This document shows positions 8,800 through 17,339 of a stretch of DNA of 64,000 bases, in pieces. Under the pieces are notes generated by a model. The model was given only the letters and a program-made list of their open reading frames with translations, had not been told where the DNA came from and did no database searches. Made by a program: the position numbers and the translations under genes. The first letter of the stretch is position 1, and each line of letters begins with the position of its first letter. The stretch spans positions 872,914-936,913 of the forward strand of contig NZ_KB851219.1 in NCBI RefSeq assembly GCF_000368265.1. The letters run 5' to 3'. This DNA is from Acinetobacter brisouisimilis (lineage in GTDB: Bacteria; Pseudomonadota; Gammaproteobacteria; Pseudomonadales; Moraxellaceae).

Positions 8800-8841
8800 A
8801 AAAGCTATAAAGTCATTACGACTATCGCATGGCTTTTTTTT
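8800..8841 (+). terminator. terminator-like hairpin
   Basis: AAAAGCTAT pairs with ATGGCTTTT (one G-T wobble), enclosing AGTC/GACT around a 5-base loop, followed by a run of eight T. It lies 98 bases before the next start codon, so it would end transcripts coming from the RNA element. Confidence 0.65.
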
Positions 8842-8938
8842 AATAACAAAAACAGTAGATTAGAACACAGCGGGATTTTTTGTTTAAAAAAACGACAACG
8901 ATCTGCTTTTTATTTTTTGGTATTCAAAGGATTAGAAT

Positions 8939-9802
8939 ATGAAGTTTTTAACAAATAGCGCAGTTGCTATTGCCGTTTATTTAAGTTTGAGCCATGCCTA
9001 TGCGGTCGATTTAGACGCGGGGGATTATGACTATGCGCCAACAGGTACAAACCTCGCAATCTTGTATTATCAGCATGCTACCCGAGATGCTTTATATAGT
9101 GGTAGTGATAAAGTTGCAGGAAACTATAGCCTGACTTCCGATGTAGGTATTGCTCGTTATGTGCATTACACCGACATAGCAGGGATTCATGTTGCACCAC
9201 AAATTTTGATTCCTTTCGGGCGTTTGGATGCAGGTAAAGATATTTCAGATCTAGGCTCAAGTAGTGGCTTGGGTGATATTATTTTAGCCAACACCTTCTT
9301 TTTTTATAACAATGCCAGCACACACAGCACCTTTGGTATTACGCCGTATTTGTTTTTGCCAACGGGTCAATATTCTTCAGACAAAGCACTTAATCTTGGG
9401 GAAAATCGTTACAAGTTGAATATACAGGCGGCTTATACCACACGTTTGACGCCAAAACTGGCGTGGGATGTATCTGCGGACATGACGATTTATGGTAAAA
9501 ACACCGATGCAATCGGCGGTGACAAGAAGCAGGATACTGGCTATCAGGTACAAACCAATGCGCGTTACTTCCTGAATGATAAAGTCGATTTACGTGCAGG
9601 TCTTTCTTATAGCGATGCAGGGGATACCAAGCAGGCAGGTGTGACAACCAACGGGACACAGCAAACCAAATTTTGGGTAGGAACTGGAATTAACCCAACA
9701 CCGACTACGCAAGTTATTGTGGCATATGGGCGTGACCTAAAAGTTGAAAATGGTTTTAAAGAAGACAATCGTATTAATTTACGTTTCTTAAAGGCTTTTT
9801 AA
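8939..9802 (+). CDS. outer-membrane MetA-pathway-type protein (SphA/Phenol_MetA_deg family)
   Basis: Protein of 287 residues with a clear signal peptide cleaved near AYA-VD (residues 20-24). The mature part is rich in alternating aromatic and polar strands and ends with RINLRFLKAF, an aromatic C-terminus typical of outer-membrane beta barrels. The segment DYAPTGTNLAILYYQHATRD fits the family once called phenol meta-degradation proteins, thought to be channels for hydrophobic substrates. It is monocistronic. The substrate is unknown and no catabolic genes adjoin it. A good start is given by AAGGATTAGAAT just before the ATG. Confidence 0.75.
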   Translation: MKFLTNSAVAIAVYLSLSHAYAVDLDAGDYDYAPTGTNLAILYYQHATRDALYSGSDKVAGNYSLTSDVGIARYVHYTDIAGIHVAPQILIPFGRLDAGKDISDLGSSSGLGDIILANTFFFYNNASTHSTFGITPYLFLPTGQYSSDKALNLGENRYKLNIQAAYTTRLTPKLAWDVSADMTIYGKNTDAIGGDKKQDTGYQVQTNARYFLNDKVDLRAGLSYSDAGDTKQAGVTTNGTQQTKFWVGTGINPTPTTQVIVAYGRDLKVENGFKEDNRINLRFLKAF

Positions 9803-10009
9803 AAAGTAATTTAGCCTAAGCAAAAACGGCATTTCATATTTAGTGTAAATTCTCATCAAATATGGAATGCTAAAGAAATATTTTTAATATTTTATTTAAG
9901 ACACTGTTTTTAATATTTTTATTTTTGTGGAATTAAACTTGTATTTTTATTTTCTGCTGATTTTTTGCGCTATCATATTAACTATGGCCCACAAAAATAA
10001 GGCACTCTC

Positions 10010-10258
10010 ATGAGTTATGAAGCTATACGACAAGTTTTACTTTATGCCACTCTGATTAACTATGCCATTTTAATAATTTGGTTTTTACTATTTGTTTTTG
10101 CGCGCCAGTTTTTAAAATGCTTACAGAGTAGTTGGTTTAATTTACCAGACAATACGTTTGATGTGATTCATTATTCAGGTATCGCTTTTTATAAAATTGC
10201 AATCATCATGTTTAATCTGGTGCCGTGGATTGCGATGACGCTTGCAAGAAATTCATGA
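10010..10258 (+). CDS. small membrane protein (DUF6868-like)
   Basis: 82 residues with two hydrophobic segments (about residues 10-33 and 60-78) separated by a stretch with WFNLPDNTFDVIHYSGIAFYKI. This layout fits a small inner-membrane family annotated as DUF6868. The function is unknown. It stands alone with a short AT-rich leader. Confidence 0.65.
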   Translation: MSYEAIRQVLLYATLINYAILIIWFLLFVFARQFLKCLQSSWFNLPDNTFDVIHYSGIAFYKIAIIMFNLVPWIAMTLARNS

Positions 10259-10362
10259 TTTAGATAAAAGAAAGAAGGGTAAAGCAAACAATTCAACAGT
10301 TGCCATAAAATAGTCAAATCTTGCTATCATCATGGAGATAAGATTAAGAATATCGGGGAATT

Positions 10363-11067
10363 ATGGACAATAATAGAAACACGATGCATCAATGTGCAGT
10401 ATGCAAAAAACTGTTCCCCTTAAAAGATTTGACTCCGAGTGATACCATTCGTGATGTGATTGCCGATGCGATTTTTAAAGACTATCCAGAATGGTCTGAA
10501 AAGAGTTTTATTTGTCGTTCTGACCTAACGCATTATCGTATTCAATACGTACATTCATTACTCAAGTCGGAAAAAGGTGAGCTGACCGACTTGGAGCAAG
10601 AAGTCATTCTTAGCATGCAGAATCATGAGCTGATTACTAAAAATGTCGAGGTTGAGCTTGATGAGAACTGGACATTTGCAGAAAGGTTAGCCGATAAAAT
10701 TGCCAGTTTTGGTGGAAGCTGGACGTTTCTGATTTTGTTTTTCATTTTTTTAGCAGCATGGATTGTTATAAATACAACAGTGGCGATGCTACATCCGATT
10801 GATCCGTATCCATTTATTTTTCTGAATTTAGTATTATCCTGTATTGCAGCCGTTCAGGCACCGATTATTATGATGAGCCAGAACCGTCAGGAAGCGAAAG
10901 ACCGTTTGCGTTCCCAACATGATTATCAGATTAACTTAAAGGCAGAGCTGGAAATTCGACATTTACATGAAAAGATTGACCATTTACTGTCGCATCAATG
11001 GGAGCGCTTGGCACAGATTCAGGAAATTCAGCTCGATTTGCTTAGTGAAATGAATAAAAGGCGTTAG
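10363..11067 (+). CDS. DUF1003 inner-membrane protein
   Basis: 234 residues. The N-terminus has a CAVCKKLF zinc-knuckle-like motif (about residues 9-16) and a second cysteine in FICRSDL. The middle has two membrane segments, SWTFLILFFIFLAAWIVI and the FIFLNLVLSCIAAVQAP hairpin, followed by the charged helix SQNRQEAKDRLRSQHDYQIN typical of DUF1003. The C-terminus is predicted to be a coiled coil. Family function is unknown. The start has a GGGGAATT element before the ATG. Confidence 0.85.
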   Translation: MDNNRNTMHQCAVCKKLFPLKDLTPSDTIRDVIADAIFKDYPEWSEKSFICRSDLTHYRIQYVHSLLKSEKGELTDLEQEVILSMQNHELITKNVEVELDENWTFAERLADKIASFGGSWTFLILFFIFLAAWIVINTTVAMLHPIDPYPFIFLNLVLSCIAAVQAPIIMMSQNRQEAKDRLRSQHDYQINLKAELEIRHLHEKIDHLLSHQWERLAQIQEIQLDLLSEMNKRR

Positions 11068-11152
11068 TTGTCAGTTGAGTTGACGCTGCAAAATTGACAG
11101 GTGAAAGTGTCATTGTTATGTTGTCTGCATTGTTTTTTGTTTGAATTGTATT

Positions 11153-11818
11153 ATGTCTGCCGATGTTGCGTTTGTGTATCGCCCACCACAAGAACCATTA
11201 CATACTATTTATGAAGATGATGATTTGCTGGTGATTAATAAGCCTGCGGGATTATTGTCGGTGATGGGACGTTTACCAGAACATCAGGACAGCGCATATT
11301 TGCGGATTTTGCAGCAACATCCACAAGCCAAAGTCACACATCGTTTAGATATGGCAACTTCAGGGCTGTTGATGTTTGCTAAACACCGTGATGCTGAAGT
11401 TGCAGTGAGTAAAATGTTTCAGGCACGTCAGGTCACTAAACATTATGTGGCATTGCTTCAAGGGGAAATTACAGCAGAAGGTTGTGTTGAAGTTCCCCTA
11501 ATCACCGATTGGCCCAATCGCCCGAAACAAAAAGTTGATTTTGATGTAGGTAAACCTGCCAAAACATTGTATCAACGTATAGATTATGATCTTGAGTTGG
11601 ATATCAGTCGTGTAAAGCTCACGCCAATTACAGGGCGTTCACATCAACTTCGTGTGCATATGGCACATATTGGGCATCCGATTATGGGAGATAACTTATA
11701 TCACCCTAAACCGAGACAATTTTCTTTGCCACGCATGGCGCTTCATGCCGCATATTTGGCATTTAAGCAACCCTTAACTCAACATGAAATTGAGTTGGAT
11801 GTACCTGCACCATTCTAG
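11153..11818 (+). CDS. rluA: RluA-family pseudouridine synthase
   Basis: About 221 residues from the ATG at 11153, close to E. coli RluA (219). RluA converts uridine to pseudouridine in 23S rRNA and some tRNAs. The catalytic aspartate lies in HRLDMATSGLL; other family motifs are DDLLVINKPAGLLSV near the start and GRSHQLRVHMAHIGHPIMGD later. I preferred the ATG to the in-frame TTG at 11141 because the protein then begins like relatives. The length and lack of an S4 domain point to RluA and not RluC or RluD. Confidence 0.85.
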   Translation: MSADVAFVYRPPQEPLHTIYEDDDLLVINKPAGLLSVMGRLPEHQDSAYLRILQQHPQAKVTHRLDMATSGLLMFAKHRDAEVAVSKMFQARQVTKHYVALLQGEITAEGCVEVPLITDWPNRPKQKVDFDVGKPAKTLYQRIDYDLELDISRVKLTPITGRSHQLRVHMAHIGHPIMGDNLYHPKPRQFSLPRMALHAAYLAFKQPLTQHEIELDVPAPF

Positions 11819-11842
11819 TCTGTCTATTTATGTTTAATAGTC

Positions 11843-11858
11843 ATATTGTCGACAATAT
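11843..11858. promoter_or_regulatory. 16-bp palindrome upstream of rraB-like gene
   Basis: ATATTGTCGACAATAT is a perfect palindrome just upstream of a TTGACA at 11866. Its core ATTGTCGACAAT recurs before prpF (12449-12462). Such dyads are typical operators of GntR-family (FadR subfamily) regulators. Binding is inferred. Confidence 0.5.
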
Positions 11859-11865
11859 TTTTTGT

Positions 11866-11893
11866 TTGACATATCGTTAAACTGCAATAAAAA
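11866..11893 (+). promoter_or_regulatory. candidate promoter of rraB-like gene
   Basis: TTGACA (11866-11871), 16-base spacer, TAAAAA (11888-11893). The -35 box is perfect, the -10 box weak. It sits 10 bases downstream of the palindrome, so an operator there could affect it. Confidence 0.4.
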
Positions 11894-11945
11894 TGGGTTA
11901 GGCTGTATTTTATAACAATAGCCAGCAGACAATAAGGACACAACA

Positions 11946-12320
11946 ATGACACGCGATTATCAGCAATTCCCAGACGATGAAAATGGCAACTTGCTTTGGC
12001 AGATGGTTGAGGACGGTAGCGACCTCACCGAACCTCATGAAGTTGAATTTTCAATGGCTTTTGAACACAAGGAACAAGCAGAAAAATGTGCTTTGAATTT
12101 GTTGCATCAAGAGCAAAAAATTTCGTTATATCAAGAAGATCAGCATACTGATCAAGAAAATCTATGGATATTAAACGTACATATAAATATGATTCTGGAA
12201 CATCAGGACGTGGTGGATCTGGAAGAATGGCTGACTAAAATTGCCAAAGAATTTGGTGGTCAATATGATGGTTGGGGATGTATGAGTTACTTGTTTGAAT
12301 ATGAAGAAGACGAAGAGTAA
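11946..12320 (+). CDS. RraB-like ribonuclease E regulator
   Basis: Acidic 124-residue protein of the RraB family (regulator of RNase E activity B). In E. coli RraB binds RNase E and inhibits part of its mRNA cleavage. Features are the N-terminal PDDENGNLLWQMVEDGSDL, the central FSMAFEHKEQAEKC, the C-terminal YDGWGCMSYLF and the acidic tail EYEEDEE. AAGGACACAACA precedes the ATG. It is followed by a strong terminator. The match is to the family; I cannot say that it acts on RNase E here. Confidence 0.75.
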   Translation: MTRDYQQFPDDENGNLLWQMVEDGSDLTEPHEVEFSMAFEHKEQAEKCALNLLHQEQKISLYQEDQHTDQENLWILNVHINMILEHQDVVDLEEWLTKIAKEFGGQYDGWGCMSYLFEYEEDEE

Positions 12321-12348
12321 TCCATCTGATTTAAACATCTGAACAGAT

Positions 12349-12386
12349 AAAAAAGCCCAAGGTGAGTTAAAACTTGGGCTTTTTTA
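12349..12386. terminator. terminator after rraB-like gene
   Basis: AAAAAGCCCAAG pairs with CTTGGGCTTTTTT around a short loop, followed by T-rich sequence. Confidence 0.85.
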
Positions 12387-12448
12387 TTGAGTAATTAAAT
12401 CTAAAAGAGGTTTTTAAAAAAAAACCGAATTCCCCCATAGTCGAATAG

Positions 12449-12462
12449 AATTGTCGACAATT
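12449..12462. promoter_or_regulatory. 14-bp palindrome upstream of prpF
   Basis: AATTGTCGACAATT is a perfect palindrome 74 bases before the prpF start and shares the core ATTGTCGACAAT with 11845-11856. It is a candidate operator for the GntR-type regulator that commonly controls prp genes. Confidence 0.55.
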
Positions 12463-12536
12463 TTGATTCATGATGTCATTCAGATTCATGCAAGGTGAGT
12501 CGTTTTTAAATATAGAGAAGATAGGAAAATAAGGAA

Positions 12537-13721
12537 ATGGCTGCCCAAAAACAAATGACGATTCCAGCAACGTATATGCGTGGTGGAACCAGTAAAGGTG
12601 TATTTTTTAACCTGAATGATTTGCCTGAAGCTGCACAGGTCGCGGGCGAAGCGCGTGACAAAATTTTACTGAGAGTCATTGGAAGTCCAGACCCGTATGG
12701 CAAGCAAATTGATGGCATGGGTGGTGCAACTTCAAGTACCAGTAAAACCGTGATTGTGGCAAAAAGCCAACAGCCTGAACATGACGTTGATTATTTGTTT
12801 GGGCAGGTGTCAATTGATCAGGCTTTTGTTGACTGGAGTGGCAACTGTGGCAATTTATCTGCGGCAGTAGGACCTTTTGCCATTCGTCAGGGATTGGTCG
12901 ATGCCAACCGAATTCCTGAAAATGGAATTTGCACGGTACGCATTTGGCAGGTGAATATTCAGCAAACCATTATTGCCGAAGTTCCAATTGTTGATGGTGA
13001 AGTGCAGGAACTGGGTGATTTTGAACTCGATGGCGTGACTTTTCCTGCGGCTGAAATTTCACTGGCATTTTGTGAAGCAGTTGATCCTGAAGCAACCACA
13101 GGAATTTTTCCGACAGGAAAACTCAAAGAACAGCTTGATGTGCCTGAAATTGGCTCATTTGAAGTGACCATGGTTCAAGCAGGAATTCCAACAGTATTTT
13201 TACATGCTGAAGATTTGGGTTATCGCGGAACCGAGTTACAAGATGATATTAACAATGATCCACAAGCCTTAGCCAAACTTGAAAAAATCCGTGCTTATGC
13301 AGCAGTAAAAATGGGTTTAATTAGTGATATTGCAGAAGCTGCAACGCGTCAGCATACACCGAAAATTGCATTTGCAGCTCAATCTCAAGACTATGTCAGT
13401 TCAAGCGGGAAAGCTGTTGCCGCGACAGATATTGACTTGCTTGTTCGCGCAGTGTCTATGGGGAAATTGCACCATGCCATGATGGGAACCGCTGCTATTG
13501 CCATTGCAGCCGCAGCTTGCGTTCCAGGCACGATTTTATATGAAAAGCGTAGCTCAAAAACAGGCAATAAAGTCTGTTTTGGTCATCCATCGGGAACTTT
13601 AACTGTTGGTGCTGAACTCATTGAAAAACAGGGAGTATGGCAAATGCAACAGGCGATTATGAGCCGTAGTGCACGTATTTTAATGAAAGGTGAAGTGTAT
13701 TTGCCTGCCAATACATTTTAA
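12537..13721 (+). CDS. prpF: 2-methylaconitate cis-trans isomerase PrpF
   Basis: 394 residues of the PrpF family, which has a diaminopimelate-epimerase-like fold. PrpF isomerises the 2-methylaconitate made by AcnD, so that aconitase can form 2-methylisocitrate. Family motifs visible are PATYMRGGTSKGVFF near residue 10, DGMGGATSSTSKTV near residue 60, DWSGNCGNLSAAVGPFAIR near residue 100, and FGHPSGTLTVGAEL near the end. AAGGAA lies just before the ATG. Its partner acnD ends at 2658. The two are separated by a defence locus, sdaA and other genes, so prpF must be expressed from its own promoter, probably under the palindrome at 12449. Confidence 0.93.
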   Translation: MAAQKQMTIPATYMRGGTSKGVFFNLNDLPEAAQVAGEARDKILLRVIGSPDPYGKQIDGMGGATSSTSKTVIVAKSQQPEHDVDYLFGQVSIDQAFVDWSGNCGNLSAAVGPFAIRQGLVDANRIPENGICTVRIWQVNIQQTIIAEVPIVDGEVQELGDFELDGVTFPAAEISLAFCEAVDPEATTGIFPTGKLKEQLDVPEIGSFEVTMVQAGIPTVFLHAEDLGYRGTELQDDINNDPQALAKLEKIRAYAAVKMGLISDIAEAATRQHTPKIAFAAQSQDYVSSSGKAVAATDIDLLVRAVSMGKLHHAMMGTAAIAIAAAACVPGTILYEKRSSKTGNKVCFGHPSGTLTVGAELIEKQGVWQMQQAIMSRSARILMKGEVYLPANTF

Positions 13722-13741
13722 TCTATTGAACTAAGTTCAAG

Positions 13742-13772
13742 GCAAGCATCAGAAATATGATCTCATGCTTGC
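13742..13772. terminator. hairpin between prpF and the convergent hydrolase gene
   Basis: GCAAGCAT pairs with ATGCTTGC, with AGAAATATGATCT between. It lies between two convergent genes, so it probably terminates one or both, though T-runs are short. Confidence 0.5.
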
Positions 13773-13780
13773 TTATGAGA

Positions 13781-15793
13781 TTATTTTGCGGTCGGAGCTT
13801 GATACAAACCGTGTTGAATCAAGTGCAAACGTAAAATCCGCCGTAACTCCAAAACTGCTTCAGGAGTTTCCTGAATAGAATGCCCCCCGTGAATAATTTT
13901 CTCTGACGCGGCACCCTCTAAATGAGCACTGCTATAAGGAACGATTCCATCAGTTATTTTTTGTAGATCATTGCTTTTGGTGTCATTACCAATAATTGAA
14001 TGAAAAATAAACCCTTTAGGTGGATTTACATTTTTGGTAAGCGCAATGAATTTGGATTTGTAACTGAGGTCGCTAGGGCCATTTTGAATAATACTTTGAT
14101 TGAGCTGTTTGATGGTGCCTTTGACATTCAGATCGCCCTCTAAAGTATCGCCAATTGCCCCCATAAAAACACTGGGTACACGAATGATTCGGCGCGCCAT
14201 TTTCGTAAACCATAAATCAGCGAAAGCAGTGCCTTTGTTTGGAGAAGACAGGAAAATCGCCCGATCGAAGTTGGGAATAGGCTGGATATTGAAGCGCTCA
14301 AGTATCACAGGATCAGTTTTGTGTGCAAGTAAACTGTGGCTATTGTAAATTTTAAATGCGGCAGTACTCAAGTTCTGATTGCTGACCAGTAAGCGTGCAA
14401 TAATTCCACCCATAGAATGACCGATCAGCACGGCATCACTATATGCAGGCGCTTTAGGGTCGACCAATGCAAAGGACTGTTTGAGTAGAGCATAAATTTG
14501 AAAGCGACTTTCAATGATTGGCATGTTGGTTGAATAAAATACTTGCCAAACCTGATAATGCTCACGCAAAACAGGATCACTCATAATATCATTCGTCAGG
14601 CGTACCCATGCTTCGGGGCTGCTGGCAAGACCATGAATCAGCACAATGACTTTCTTGTTCGGATTAAAGGGTTCCAGCATGTATAAATGCGGCATCACGA
14701 TGTTTTTGTCACGATCAATCAGGCTTAAATAAGCCGATTTACCTAGATTATTTTGTGCTAACCACAATCCATAAGGTACAGAGAAATTTGCAGCCAATGG
14801 ATAAGCGTTATGCTCAATACTGATTTTGTCATAACGATAGGGGTCATGTATCTTGACGACCATAGGTGAATTGTTCAGTAAACTTTGTAAACTGGTATTT
14901 TTTTCAGGCTCGATGGTAATGGTACTTGCAAGGTAACGCGGAGCATGAATATTTGGATTACCTCCAGTATTAAACTGGTAGCTTAGCGGATCTAAAATAT
15001 ACTGATTTTCCTCATGACGTTGCTTTTTTGGCAAGACCACCACAAATTCTGAGCCAAAGCCATCCCGTCGGTTAATGGAGCGTAGCCCTGAAAAATTCAT
15101 ATTGTAACTTGAAATATAGCTCTCAATTGGTTGATGCGCTAAATCTGGATAGTCGCTAAAGTCAATTTGATAAGTACTATTGCCAATCTTGATGCTAGCA
15201 GGTTGGCTCGTGGTTTGTTGTTCTATAGGCTGGGCAGGGTATGCAGAGGCAAGTTTAGCAATTGCCTGATTATAAAAGTCACGAACTTGAACTTGTCGGT
15301 TATCAAAAATACGTTGTGTAGGTTCTCGAGTAGAATGAAACAGATAGGCATAACTGTAACGAATACTTTTGTCGAGCATCTCACCTTCTTGTGTAATACA
15401 GCTAGAAAACAATTGTTGCTGCTGTTGATATTTTTCGGAAAGATGCTGCTTCGGCTTAGGTTTTTTCTTACAGGCCGATGAGTTTTCTAATAATTTGGCT
15501 TTTGCTAGATACAGCTCGCTGGCAGTGGAAAATAATTGCTCTTGTGGAATTTGTTGCATGTTTTTTAAACATGCTACGGGGCTTTCAATACAACTTTTGG
15601 CTTCACGTCCTGTCATGGACAAGACATTTAAACTGGCTTCGCTCAGTTGGTCGCGGGTGAGAATGCTGTCACGCTCATTGGAAATTGTTACATTTAAGGC
15701 TTGCCGTTTGACATTGACGACCTGACAGCCGCTTAGCATAAGGCTGGATAGACCAATCAATACAAATGTAGATTTCAACAGTTTTACATGCAT
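13781..15793 (-). CDS. large lipoprotein with alpha/beta hydrolase (lipase-like) domain
   Basis: About 670 residues from the ATG at 15793. The N-terminus is a lipoprotein signal with lipobox LMLSGC, so the protein is probably anchored to the outer membrane. The first half (to about residue 360) is a domain I do not recognise, with paired cysteines. The second half is an alpha/beta hydrolase: VIVLIHGLASSPEAWVRL gives the oxyanion region, GHSMGGIIARLL the nucleophile serine, and a DGIVPYSSAHLEGA plus HGGHSIQE segment the likely Asp and His. I moved the start 14 codons in from the longest frame to give a normal signal peptide. The substrate is unknown; a lipid or ester is plausible. Confidence 0.75.
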   Translation of the reverse strand: MHVKLLKSTFVLIGLSSLMLSGCQVVNVKRQALNVTISNERDSILTRDQLSEASLNVLSMTGREAKSCIESPVACLKNMQQIPQEQLFSTASELYLAKAKLLENSSACKKKPKPKQHLSEKYQQQQQLFSSCITQEGEMLDKSIRYSYAYLFHSTREPTQRIFDNRQVQVRDFYNQAIAKLASAYPAQPIEQQTTSQPASIKIGNSTYQIDFSDYPDLAHQPIESYISSYNMNFSGLRSINRRDGFGSEFVVVLPKKQRHEENQYILDPLSYQFNTGGNPNIHAPRYLASTITIEPEKNTSLQSLLNNSPMVVKIHDPYRYDKISIEHNAYPLAANFSVPYGLWLAQNNLGKSAYLSLIDRDKNIVMPHLYMLEPFNPNKKVIVLIHGLASSPEAWVRLTNDIMSDPVLREHYQVWQVFYSTNMPIIESRFQIYALLKQSFALVDPKAPAYSDAVLIGHSMGGIIARLLVSNQNLSTAAFKIYNSHSLLAHKTDPVILERFNIQPIPNFDRAIFLSSPNKGTAFADLWFTKMARRIIRVPSVFMGAIGDTLEGDLNVKGTIKQLNQSIIQNGPSDLSYKSKFIALTKNVNPPKGFIFHSIIGNDTKSNDLQKITDGIVPYSSAHLEGAASEKIIHGGHSIQETPEAVLELRRILRLHLIQHGLYQAPTAK

Positions 15794-15868
15794 AGTGCCT
15801 AAATCTGCAACAAAGAAAAGAGTTAAAAGAAGCATACGAAATTACGAGCGTTTTTCAATGCAAACAAT

Positions 15869-15897
15869 ATAAAAGGCGACCAAGACAGTCACCTTTC
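15869..15897 (-). terminator. terminator after ubiA
   Basis: On the minus strand GGTGAC pairs with GTCGCC around a short loop and is followed by TTTTAT. It separates ubiA from the hydrolase gene. Confidence 0.65.
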
Positions 15898-15971
15898 ATA
15901 TTGTTTAAGAGTATCCTGTCCTGATATGTATTTATATTGGAGTTTTATTTCAAGACGAAGAAAATCTGGGT

Positions 15972-16850
15972 TTAAAGCAGAGCGATAAAGATCCCTGCAA
16001 AAATAATCATACCGACCCAGCGATTATGCAAGAATGTTTTGAAACAACGCTGCGGATCACGCTGACGAGTTTGCATCCATTGATAAATATAGTCAGCGAT
16101 TACAGCACACAGTGCAATCATGCCATAAGGATAGAATAACTCTTCTCGATATAATGCTGCACCAATTAATACGACACTGGCTGCCTGTAATAAATTAATA
16201 ATCTGGATATCATAACGACCAAATAAAATAGCGGTGGATTTCACACCAATTTTTAGGTCATATTCACGGTCGGTAATTGCATACTGCGTGTCATATGCGA
16301 CGGTCCAAGCCAGATTACCAAAGTAAAGTAGCCAGCAGGTTAAATCCAGTGGGCGTCCCATTGCAGTAAATGCCATAGGAATTGCCCATGAAAATGCTGC
16401 ACCCAAAAACACTTGTGGCAAATGGGTATAGCGTTTCATAAATGGATAAATGAACGCCAAAATGAGTGCACCAAAAGAACAATAAAAGGTTGTGATTGGT
16501 AAAAAGAACAGCAGGCAGGCACTAGCAGCCACCAAAGCCAAAAACACCATGATGGCTTCAATCGGTTGAATGATGCCTGTGGCAAGAGGACGTTGCTTGG
16601 TACGTGCAACATGACCATCGACTTTACGGTCAGCAAAGTCATTAATCGCACAGCCTGCGGCACGCATAAAAATCACACCGAGAAACATTACAATAAAGGT
16701 TTTTAAATCAGGGAAACCTTTTGCAGCAATCCACAGTGCCCACATGGTTGGCCAAAGCACCAGCTCTGTGCCAATTGGTTTATCAAAACGGCACAGGTAA
16801 TAATATGCTTGTAAGCGCTGTTGCCAGTTGGTGTGTTGTACAGTTGCCAT
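15972..16850 (-). CDS. ubiA: 4-hydroxybenzoate octaprenyltransferase UbiA
   Basis: Polytopic membrane prenyltransferase of 292 residues that attaches the polyprenyl tail to 4-hydroxybenzoate in ubiquinone synthesis. The first aspartate-rich motif is NDFADRKVDGHVART (about residues 68-82) and the second is DTQYAITDREYDLKIG (about 190-205), both needed for magnesium-diphosphate binding. Hydrophobic segments fill the rest of the chain. It lies 9 bases downstream of ubiC, so the two form an operon, as in E. coli. Confidence 0.95.
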   Translation of the reverse strand: MATVQHTNWQQRLQAYYYLCRFDKPIGTELVLWPTMWALWIAAKGFPDLKTFIVMFLGVIFMRAAGCAINDFADRKVDGHVARTKQRPLATGIIQPIEAIMVFLALVAASACLLFFLPITTFYCSFGALILAFIYPFMKRYTHLPQVFLGAAFSWAIPMAFTAMGRPLDLTCWLLYFGNLAWTVAYDTQYAITDREYDLKIGVKSTAILFGRYDIQIINLLQAASVVLIGAALYREELFYPYGMIALCAVIADYIYQWMQTRQRDPQRCFKTFLHNRWVGMIIFAGIFIALL

Positions 16851-16859
16851 GCCAGTCCT

Positions 16860-17339
16860 TCATCGCAATGTTTGAATAAAGCGTTCAAATGCAGGTAAAA
16901 AAGTTTCTTGAACAATAAACTTGCAGCCGTGCCAAGTATAACAACTTTGCCGTGTCCAGCCCTCATTCAAATGCAGTATCCGCCGTTCACAGTGCGGCGT
17001 CGTGCGTTGGAATAAGTAATGCCCAATTGGACGTTGACCCAAATGTCGAAAGCGTCGTGCTTTACCTTGCAGGCTTAAAATCGGAAAAATACTTTTAGCA
17101 CGTACCCACGGCTCGGATTCACAGCCATATAAAAAAACTTCTCTTACCCATGCAGTATGTTGATGTGGCATATTTAACCATAAACTGTCTTGACGCTGCA
17201 TGCGCTGAAAAGATTCTTGAAGTGGCTCTACTCGAAACTGCCCACCTGCAAGTTGAGTGAGTTGCTGAGTCAGTGAGCCTGAGGCATATAGCCAAGATTT
17301 TAAATGGGAATCAAGCCCTTGTGGATAATGCTGAGTCAT
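16860..17339 (-). CDS. ubiC: chorismate lyase UbiC
   Basis: 159-residue soluble enzyme that splits chorismate into 4-hydroxybenzoate and pyruvate, the first committed step of ubiquinone synthesis. Family features are WLYASGSLTQQLTQL near residue 15, WVREVFLYG near 65, the segment RFRHLGQRPIGHYLF near 96, and an essential R-E pair. It is the first gene of the ubiC-ubiA operon and its product is UbiA's substrate. Confidence 0.92.
   Translation of the reverse strand: MTQHYPQGLDSHLKSWLYASGSLTQQLTQLAGGQFRVEPLQESFQRMQRQDSLWLNMPHQHTAWVREVFLYGCESEPWVRAKSIFPILSLQGKARRFRHLGQRPIGHYLFQRTTPHCERRILHLNEGWTRQSCYTWHGCKFIVQETFLPAFERFIQTLR

Larger units (their letters stand above)
7788..8938. other. long intergenic region with an RNA element
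   Basis: This 1.15-kb gap between the divergent sdaA and MetA-like genes has no coding frame I can support. It contains a structured RNA candidate at 8251-8430 and a terminator-like hairpin at 8800-8841. The stretch 7788-8236 (sdaA promoter side) and 8431-8799 are very AT-rich, and I see no clear motif in them. Confidence 0.6.
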
